Assembly: GCA_019648995.1 (NCBI GenBank)
Contig: BLXT01002329.1
Location: 700,803-721,520 of the forward strand
DNA length: 20,718 nt
Origin: Plakobranchus ocellatus
Taxonomy: Eukaryota > Mollusca > Gastropoda > Plakobranchidae
Reading direction: 5' to 3'
The position numbers and the translations under genes are program-made. Shown here piece after piece: positions 8,852 to 17,593 of the stretch. The first letter of the stretch is position 1. Each line of letters starts with the position of its first letter. Below the pieces are notes generated by a model. It ran no database searches and was not told where the DNA came from. It worked only from the letters and a program-made list of their open reading frames with translations.

Positions 8852-11548
8852 CAATCTAGTTTGTCCTCAACACTTGACTTTTTCAATAAAATGCTGACCA
8901 CAAAATGTGACTGTTGGGGGCAAGTGTCATTGATATGATTATTTGCAATTGTCTGATCTATTCGAGTTTATTTTGCATCAACATTCTTATATCTTTCTAT
9001 AACATTAATAGATCATCTTGCAGTATTTGATATCAATTATCATTTGATACATTTAGGGGTAGTGCTTTCTCACTTGCATGCAATTGTTCTCCTCTATGGT
9101 TGTTTAAGTCACAAATTGTCTTATTTTTTAATGGTACTACACATTTCTGCCAAAGCCAATTAAAAGCAAGCAGTCTTTGTTACTGTGAAATCTAATTATA
9201 GATACTGCACTAGATTTGTCTACAGCATATTAACACTCAGTATTTGTACCTACTGATTTTGCTTTTTCTTTTTTTTTTGTTTGATTGTTTTTATTTGCAT
9301 CTACACCCTCCATACTTTCCATACAATTTATATCTTTCATTTTAGGCAATGCTTTTGTTACTACAATTAAAGTAACACCATTGTAAATACAATACAATTT
9401 AATATACATGAGTAAAGTTTCACAGAAAAAAAAAGCAGGAGTCCATGATAATACTGATCCATTTTAATTACAATTGTCCAATAAATCAAATTTTTTGCAG
9501 GTTTTGAATATTTTTTCCCCCTGACCTACAAAACTATTTCACAAATATCCTATTGAATCAAATATTCACATACATATCTATACCTGTATGATGTATCTAC
9601 TGTAGTTTCACAAATAATTTATGTTCAGAGCTTGGAGGGAAATGGGCAGATTAAAAAATGATGTCCCTCGGACAACAGACTGCCTAAATTTTTGTGAATC
9701 CAAAGCAGAAAGCAAATTGTGTCTCTATGCACACCTGATTTATCTTGAGTTTTTTCATTGTTTTGTTTAGTATGCATCTATCTTTCTGAATAACTTACAT
9801 CTTTACACTATAGCTACTGATTGATAGGTTTTGTAGAATGGACTAAAATCAACTCAAGTGTTCAATCAAAAACTTGTGAATTATTTGGGTTCAGGATAAG
9901 CTCTCACATCAGACAATACTTCAGCTTTTACTATCACATATTTATTGACCTAAAGTCAAGATTCTTCATGTATTACAATCCATGTTGCCTAGTCTTGACA
10001 ACCATGTGCATATTTTGAAAAGCATATATTGGTTCAGTGGAGTCTCTCAATACCAGTAGCTCAGGAGCACAACCACAAATTATCTATCTTGCAGTAAAAA
10101 GCCAGTCCATGATCTAAACCAGCAACAAAAGAGGGGGGAAAAAACTTCCATCAAATAGAGCAATTTGAATTCTCTAGAATGGTGAAGTTCTGGTGAACTT
10201 GCAGTCAACACAAGTCACAACTGACTGGAGATTGATGCTGTATATTTTATTGTCCTTACACTATAGGCCCTACAAATGGGACTCTTACACTACAGGCCCT
10301 ACGAATAGAACCTTAGAGTAAATGTTTGTCTTGTCTAATGGGTTACGAGTTGAAAGGCATTGTTTGCTAGGACCATATTTATTATTTCTATTACATGTTC
10401 TGGAAATCTCCTGCAAAATTAATTATGCGATTGAGACGAAATATTGTGTAATCCTGTACCACACCCACTACACATATATATCATATTGTTATCAAACAAC
10501 ATTGAAGACTGCCATATTTCTTGAAATTTGAAAAAGTGTCTCCAGGTGAGATGAAATGAGCCAGAAGTTCAAAGTTGAACATTTCTCATCACTGACACAG
10601 CCTTAAATTTCTTTTTCTGCAAGTTTGCGATGGTGAAAATCGGATAGAACTATTCTATATTCTGAACCAAGATTTAAATTTATGAAGTAAACACTTTAAA
10701 GAAGGAAAAAAGGTACCACCAGTATATACAATTTTAAAAGTCAGATATGCAACATTTGACTTTGTAAAACTGGTCCTAAGACAAGTTAGTTTTTGAGTGA
10801 GACATCCAGAAAATTAGCACCCATGCTTATTCAGTTTCTGCCCAAAAATGTTCCATTTTGTGATGATTCTATACCAATATTTCTCTACCAACTACGAGTT
10901 CAAAATGTACTTTTGACTGAAGTTTTCTTGCTTGCCACCTTGCATAATTGATTATCTTAATTCTTCATATTGCATGTAAATGGATGCTACAATTCAGGCT
11001 TATCTGAACCTTTGATTTAAAACAAAGTTAAAAAACACAACCAACTTAATCAAGGGCTTGATCCGATGAAAAATGTAAGCAAACAAAAAGGACGGGGTTA
11101 CAGTGGTATGCACTATTCAGCAGTTACCAATAATAACATTTTTTTTTTCTGCGTGAATAATCAAATAAGCAATACTTTCTACTTCACAAGATCGTGTTGA
11201 GCCTTGACAAGTTTGAATGAACCAAATAATGCAGACTTTTTTTTTAGTAAATCTGCAGAAATAAGAGTTTTCAATTCTTATGTCTGAGGTGTGACATTGA
11301 GCTGTACACTGTGTGCTCTGAACTTAAGATTGATTCATGTCAGTTTGACAAGAGAAAAGTGAAAAAATGCACTAACGATGGAGATTTGTTTCTTTGACAA
11401 AGGAACTATTCTTAAGCAGTTTTCAGCACTTGTATATTGAAAGCTTTGATATGACAAACAACACTAATAAACTCTCTCCAAAGAAGACAGTATTGTGATG
11501 CACAATAAAAAAAATTCATGTACACAGTGTAGTTTGTCTCTCGACTGC
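8852..11548. other. AT-rich non-coding stretch between SINE copies C and D
   Basis: No coding frame with recognisable features on either strand; the open frames at 9821-10018 and 10322-10531 are short and compositionally random. The only internal structure I see is a 29-base tandem duplication at 10256-10312. Confidence 0.6.
10256..10312 (+). repeat. 29-bp tandem duplication
   Basis: TTACACTATAGGCCCTACAA (from 10256) and TTACACTACAGGCCCTACGA (from 10285) are successive copies with a few substitutions, period 29. Confidence 0.75.
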
Positions 11549-11662
11549 CTGTTGGCTCGATGGTCAGGAGCTAGCCCTTAGATCTGCAGGAACTCTTCAA
11601 GAGTTTGAGCCCAGCCATCTGAGATCACTTTGATGTGGACAGGCTGCACAAAAAAAAAACAA
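11549..11662 (+). mobile_element. tRNA-derived SINE, copy D, diverged
   Basis: TGGCTCGATGGTCAGG (A-box-like) and GAGTTTGAGCCCAG (B-box-like) stand about 48 bases apart, followed by the family body CTGAGATCACTTTGATGTGGAC and an A10 tail (11650-11659). The head differs from copies A and C, so it may be an older copy or a subfamily. Confidence 0.65.
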
Positions 11663-12946
11663 AACCCTAAACTGCCACACATGTATCATGAATTTTTTTT
11701 TTAAACTATGGCACAAACACAAGGCCATCAATATCGTAATAACATACAAAAACTTTACAAGAGCATCATTAATTGGTGAATTTTTATCATGAAAACACTG
11801 TTGATTATAAAGTTGCATGAGAAAATGATGATGAATATTTTGTTCGACAGATAATACATCGCTAATGAAAGTTATTTTTTAAATTGAACATATGAAAATC
11901 ACAGCTCTGTATTCATAAATTGATAGACAATATGACTTTCAGATCATTATTCTCTTGGACCAAGGGCAATCCAAAATATTTCACATTCCAAAAAATCTGC
12001 CTCATCACTTTTTTTTTGCACCATCACTTGATTATATACAATGCATGTACTTCAAAACATGTTACTTTTTTTACTTGCAATGTAACTTTGCATATAAGAC
12101 ACAAAAAAAATACAAAAATAAAAAGTTCTCTCCAAAACCACAACTACTTTTTGTTTTGTTATATTTTATACTCTTGCGATTAGCAGCCCTAGAAGTTCTC
12201 TTTTTCAAAGAAACCTTTGACTTTTAATTTAAACAAGTACATCCTTTTTGAAAAGGGAAAAAAGCAACAAATCAGTGTCTATAATCCATTATGGCCGTAT
12301 AAATTTACTCACACATTCAGGTGATTGAGAATTATTCTAGCTAAAAAAAAAAAATAACAAATTCATTTTTAAAAAAAATATATAAAGCTCTGCCATATTA
12401 TTATTCCTAAAAAATTCAAGAATAAAATAGACAAGGTGTTGATTTTTATTTTGTTCCTGTTAGTGGCCATGAACTTATGGTGGAAACCTCAAAAGACAAA
12501 GTCTGCTATCAGATTTCTCATAAATCCACATTTCTCTTAGAGAGTGGGATTTTTTTTTCTCTCTATGGCTTTGTTAAATTCAATCTAAAGTTAACCAAAA
12601 AGAATAAGACTTAAGTTTCATAATTCTTAGCCAATACTAAAATTACTACAGTGGACAGCATCTTAAGAAAATCTTTCTCCCTTTTTCCTCTGGCCTCAAG
12701 TTTTACTCTCCCTTAAACATCAAGTTAAGTTAAACTCTGTAACATCAAGATAACACAAATCATCTCCAGAAGTGCCAAGCTGAGACGTTGCATGAAATTA
12801 AGTAAGAATCATGAATGTAAATTTATAGCTTTGACTGTTTTGTTTAGGTGTCCTGATGAAGCTTGAGCAATGGGCGTGGTGTTTACAAGAACTGGGGAGA
12901 GCTATGTTTTGTTGAGATTGGGACTGAGAGTTTTATTACTTTTCTC

Positions 12947-12975
12947 ACTGAAAGCTTGAGATCACCGTTATATGG
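12947..12975 (+). mobile_element. SINE body fragment, copy E
   Basis: CTGAAAGCTTGAGATCACC matches CTGAAAGTCTGAGATCACC of copy C at 17 of 19 bases and is followed by a degraded GTTATATGGTGGA. No head is found upstream in the same direction. Confidence 0.5.
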
Positions 12976-13027
12976 TGGAATACATACATGCAATCCATTA
13001 CGTGAATCAGTGTGACAATAAAGGGGA

Positions 13028-13098
13028 CACTTAGGTTCCAACTGGGGACCTTTCAATCTACAATCCAATGCTCCACCACTGAGTTCCACTCTGGGCCT
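13028..13098 (-). pseudogene. tRNA-like sequence (tRNA-Tyr-like), degraded
   Basis: The minus strand reads AACTCAGTGGTGGAGCATTG (D-arm), then an anticodon-loop-like TTGTAGA (GTA, Tyr), AAGGTCCCCAGTTGGAACCT (T-arm, B-box GTTGGAACC) and GTGTCCCC. The D-arm and B-box are recognisable, but the acceptor stem does not pair (5' CCAGAGT against 3' TGTCCCC) and the T-stem has mismatches. It is a tRNA pseudogene or the head of a SINE, not a working tRNA. Confidence 0.6.
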
Positions 13099-13612
13099 AC
13101 ACTTTTTTTTTTAAAAGATTTAATTACAACAACTCCTTTTTCGTTGCGAAAAAAATTGGAAAGTTCCAGTAGGACAAATCAATGGTAAATTATACTTTAT
13201 AATAAATTAGACTGCAAATCTCAAGTTAAAAAAAAAGCAAATTCCACTGGGTGAGTCTGTTTTCAGTTTTCACTGGCATTCACAATGCGGAATGTGATAT
13301 GCTTATCTAATGACAATAAATAAACATTATTGAAAACAAAAACACAAGCACTTTGAGAGAGAATCTAATGAGCCGGTTCTCAAATCACAGCTAGGTGATG
13401 CCAACATTTAACATCTATTTTGCTTTATCCGTGAAATCGACCCTGGATCAAGGTTTCAGACCTCACTACATGGATGTAACTTTTGGAAGCTCTCGTGCAC
13501 ATCACCAGGACATTCTAGCACAGAGGAAAGTTCCATCCCACAGCACTTCAGCTCTTTCATTATCTAAAACTAAGCATTGGGCCCTTGATAGACTGATGCT
13601 AAACAAAACTTC

Positions 13613-13638
13613 NNNCCCCCCCCCCCCCCCCCCCCCCA
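13613..13638. other. Assembly gap (3 N) beside a C23 run
   Basis: NNN at 13613-13615 is followed by 23 C. This is probably a sequencing or assembly collapse at a homopolymer. The open frame across it (13395-13661) is an artefact of the C run read as proline. Confidence 0.85.
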
Positions 13639-14564
13639 CTAAAAACAAAAAAATGGAATAGAAAAGAGAGGAACAACTCTAAATGTATATATTTTGATAT
13701 TTGAAACAGACTAAACATATCTGATCAAGGTTTCAACAATACAAAGCTCATAGAACAATGCTTTAGGCTACATAAAAAATATGAAATTTCGAACTCATTT
13801 GGGCGGTTCTTTAGAGAGAAATGTTGAAAAGTCTTATTTATTCTTATTTTAAATGCTTTTTCACAACTTCGAAAAGATTACGTGTCAAAAAGCATCTTAG
13901 CACAGAGTTAAATATCAAATTGCTATATTCACTGACACAAAATCCACAGTCCGAGGCCATACTGAAGATCAAAATCCTTAAAATGCAACTCATGACTCAT
14001 TAAGACCAACCTGTAAACATATTGTCACCTCAGCTCTGAACCAGAGTTCTCGACATTTTATTTTACCTCCTGATCTCATCAAACCCAGGTTCGAAACTGT
14101 TCTTGAAAACCCCACAAGTTTAAGCCCAGAATAACTGACTACTTTATCAAAAAACTGAACTAATTTTTCATAAGAGGGTAGGGAATTCCATTTCTAAACT
14201 TGAAATGATTTTTGTTTTTCAAGTTTGTCATTGACATAATAGTTTCGATTTACAATGCTTAAAAGTTTGAAAAACTCCAAAAGCTCATTTTGACGGACTG
14301 AAATGTAAGGAGAAAAAAACCTTCAAAGAGCTGAAAGAAAGCATGTGAAAAAATTAGTGGGACTATTTCTTTGTTTTCCAAACCACAGAACTAATAATAG
14401 CAAAACTTGCAATTTAAGTAACATGTAGGCCTACCTGTTACAAAGGAGATTAAAATTAAATATGGACATTTTTGCAATCTCTTTTAACTTCCATCTCTAT
14501 CAACAACAACTCAGGGATCCAGATTTGTTAATTCTTTTTTTTAATCTAGCTTACTTGTTAAACA

Positions 14565-17500
14565 TCAAGAGGATCCAGAGCTTTTAAAGGTGGTAGTGGA
14601 GAGACCCGTGCCAGACACAAAGCCAGGCAGAGAGACAGGATTGCACACAACAGGAACACCCGCAGCACTGGCCAGAGCAGACAGTCTGGCAGCCTCGGCT
14701 GCTGCAGCTGCTACGCTATTTCCTTTCCCTTTGGCCTTATTAGTTTTGTTTCCCTGAAACTTATTGACCACTTGAGCTGCCCGAGTCCCTATCCCCACCC
14801 CTCCAGTATTTGCTGTTGAGGCAAACTGGAGCCCGTTCTGCTGAGCAGACAGCTGAGGTCCCGTGGACAGGAAGGAGTGCTGTGTCGGTATCCCCTGAGC
14901 CAGTCCATGTGACCTTGCATGCTGCATAGGTGAAGATGATGAGGATTTCTGCCGCCCAGAAAGTTTGATTGAGGTTGGGGAAGGGGATGCAGAAACAGAG
15001 GTATCCTGAGACACGGTTCTCGAAGGTGATGGTGAAGATGACAATGGCGATGGTGGCGGCGGCTGTAAAGACACGGATGATGATGTCCCTGATAGAGTGT
15101 GCTGATGGCCGAGCGAAGACGGAAGCTGTAGAGGTGGGGTGGAAGGAAGTGTCATAGGGGCTGGGCACACATCAGGGAGCGTGTGCCTCACAGTTGAGGG
15201 AACAGATTCCATAGGTGATGGTTGCCTCACTGTCACTGATATCAATTCCGATGTTGCACTGTCCGTTCCCTCTAGAAGATTATGGGTACGAAACGTTGTG
15301 GACATCAGCGGGGATGATGCAGATGATGATGAAGGAGGAGTCGAAACACCTCCTGGCAATAACTTTACAATATTGGAGGGTTTAGGACTTGAGTTCAAAG
15401 GGCTGAATGAGGGAGGGGAAGGGGATGCTGATGATGCTGTTGCATTAAAGCTTTTTGTGAGGCTTATTTTATTAATGTTCGAGTCTAAAAGTTTGGTGCC
15501 AGACGAAGTCAGTTTCAGTCTGGAAGAGTCATTCATTTGAGCGGGCCTTGATGGAAAGTTAGACTGCTTAGGTCCCTCTTGATATGAAGCAGAATTTAAA
15601 TTGAGCCTGTGAGCACCGGGTGAGAATTTGGGAAGCCCTGCAGGTTTGGGCGAGGCTCCCCGCAACATCATCTCTGAAGTTTTAACTGCATTATCAGGCA
15701 GTATCAGCTTTGCTCGTGCAGATGAAGGCAACGGAGATGGTGATGGGGATGACGAGGAAGATGTTGATGAAGATGATGATGATGATGATGCAACTTGGAG
15801 CATATATCGCACTGTCGCCGATTGTGTTTTTAGTTGCTGCTGTTGCTGCTGCAGCTGCTGTCGCAACTGAAGCTGTTGCAGCTGGTGCTGTTGCTGTTGA
15901 AGTTTGAGAGCGTGGGATTGTAGAGACAACTGTGACTGTGTTGTATTCAGTTTTGCAAGCTTGGCACTGGCCACAGAATGAGCTGGTATTGAAGCATCTA
16001 ATGACAATCCTGTGGTTGCCGGGGAATTTGACGCAACCTGTGATGACGACTGCTGTAAGGCCAGAGATACTGAGCTGCTCTGGAAAGGCAAGTTTTGAAT
16101 TTGTTGTGACCCTGATGTCACTGCCACTCTCGACTGCTGCTGCTGTAAACAAACATTTGGTGGTGCAGAGATGGCACCTTTGCTACTGAAAGATTTGCCC
16201 ACAGTATTATTAGGTCCAGTCCCTAAAGGAAGTGTTCTGAGGTTAAGGCCAGATGATAAGGAGATTGAAGGAGCCACTGCGGAATTTCCAGCTAGAGATA
16301 CCAAGGAGGAAGGGGTGTCAGTCGGCAGGTGTCTGATGACTGTCTTGAAGGAGGTGGTAGAGGGAGAAATAGAAGACAACGATGATGCTGAAGATGTGAA
16401 CGCATCCAAACCGGTCAGATGGTTCAGATTGAGGCTCTGGGTCTGGGTTTTTTGCGCAGCCATCTGGAACTGACTCAAACTCTCAATCCCGCCATACACT
16501 GAATTCAGATCTGCTGTCAGGATGGGAGGGACACCTTCTGACCCTTCACTGCCTGACGCTGACACAGACGTTGCTATTGATACTACCGGAGTTGAAACAA
16601 GAGATATTGGCACATGTGGTTGCTGCTCTTGCAGGACCTGCATCTGCTGCAGTCTTTGCAACTGCACTTGCTGCTGAAGGCGCTGCTGGTGCTGTTTTTG
16701 CTGCAGCTGCAGCTGCTTATGTTGCACATGGGCAGCCTGCAGATGGTGCGAGGTTGTTGGCACTGTTTTGAGAGAGTCACTGCTGCTTGCCTTTGAGGAT
16801 GTGAAGCTGCTGGACAGATGATAAGCAGGGGGACCAGTCACTGGGTGCTGCAAGTTCTGATCCGTGGCCACAAAATGACTCTGCCCCATTCCTGCTTTGC
16901 TGGGTCCAATATCTACAAGGTTGCTTTGATTTGTAGCGCTGACACTGATGCTGTGAGACGACAAAGAATTACCTGAGCCTCTGGAGTTCAAGGATTGGTC
17001 TACAGGAGAGGCCATCAGTGCAGACTGACCCATTCCTGATGTTACAACCAAAGAGGGGTTAAAATTTCCATCACCTGCTCCTGTTCCTACAAGTCGGCCA
17101 TTGTTGTTTGCTACACTCATTTCACCAGCCATCACTCCTCCAGCATTGCCGATATCCAGCCCTCCATAACCAACCATTCCAGCAACACCAATGCCAGGCA
17201 AAACTCCCTCCCCAATTTCCATACCTACATTCACAACACCTGGTACATTTCCACAAGCTCCAAAAATGTTCCCATCGACAGCAGCTCCCAAAGGTCCCAT
17301 GCCAGTTGTGACCGGGTCCAAGCTCCCCTCTGCTGCAACACCTCCTGCCTCAGCCAACAGCCTCGCATGCCTCCCGAGCTCAGCATCAGATTGTAAGCTT
17401 TGAGCCAATACCATGGCGAGCTGCATTGACTCTTCTTCTGACATAGTGCCTGACAGCAGCTTGTCCAGTGCCTCCTTGCTTCGAGCAGCGGAGTTCAGGT

Positions 17501-17593
17501 CAGATGAAGTGACAACTGATGTCCCAGATGGTACGGGCTGAGAAGCAAGGGCGACACCAGCTTCAGGATCTTGATCTGGCTCACCATTTTTAC
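14565..17593 (-). CDS. INO80D: INO80D terminal coding exon, 1,008 residues of Gln/Ser/Pro-rich tail
   Basis: The acceptor follows TCTCCTCTCACAG and the stop is TGA at 14565-14567. A single uninterrupted 3-kb reading frame in AT-rich DNA is strong evidence of coding. It opens with GKNGEPDQDPEAG, then a helical SEEESMQLAMVLAQSLQSD segment (17385-17441), a Gly/Val/Met-rich stretch, a first Gln-rich block (about 16617-16730), a second Gln-rich block with Q6 (about 15830-15905), a Ser run (about 15738-15795), several SPSP/PPP clusters, and a C-terminal basic-Ala stretch (NKTNKAKGKG then AAAAAAEAARLSALASAAG). Most of the tail is probably disordered. Only the first part has a recognisable human counterpart. 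Opposite-strand open frames here are shadows of this exon. Confidence 0.9.

Larger units (their letters stand above)
7770..14564 (-). other. INO80D: Probable long 3' UTR of INO80D
   Basis: About 6.8 kb without a supportable coding frame follows the INO80D stop. The minus strand has AATAAA at 7795-7790, followed by a GU-rich stretch (GTTGATTTGTGTATC, about 7735-7780), a good cleavage-site context, and no further minus-strand gene appears before the COX14-like gene. Earlier hexamers (for example near 13836 and 14056) could end the transcript much sooner. Human INO80D is also known to me as a gene with a long 3' UTR. This is inference; RNA reads would decide. Confidence 0.35.

Noticed and set aside
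11920-12227. Two overlapping plus-strand frames of 87-90 residues
   Set aside because: Low-complexity Phe/Lys/Ile composition from AT-rich DNA, no start context or domain, within the probable antisense 3' UTR.
13028-13098. Functional tRNA-Tyr gene
   Set aside because: The acceptor stem does not pair and the T-stem has mismatches, so a working cloverleaf is not supported.
13395-13661. Plus-strand frame with a proline run
   Set aside because: It crosses NNN and a C23 homopolymer, an assembly artefact.
15139-16152. Opposite-strand and out-of-frame open frames of 130-150 residues within the INO80D exon
   Set aside because: They arise from low-complexity codon repeats on the coding strand and have no features of their own.
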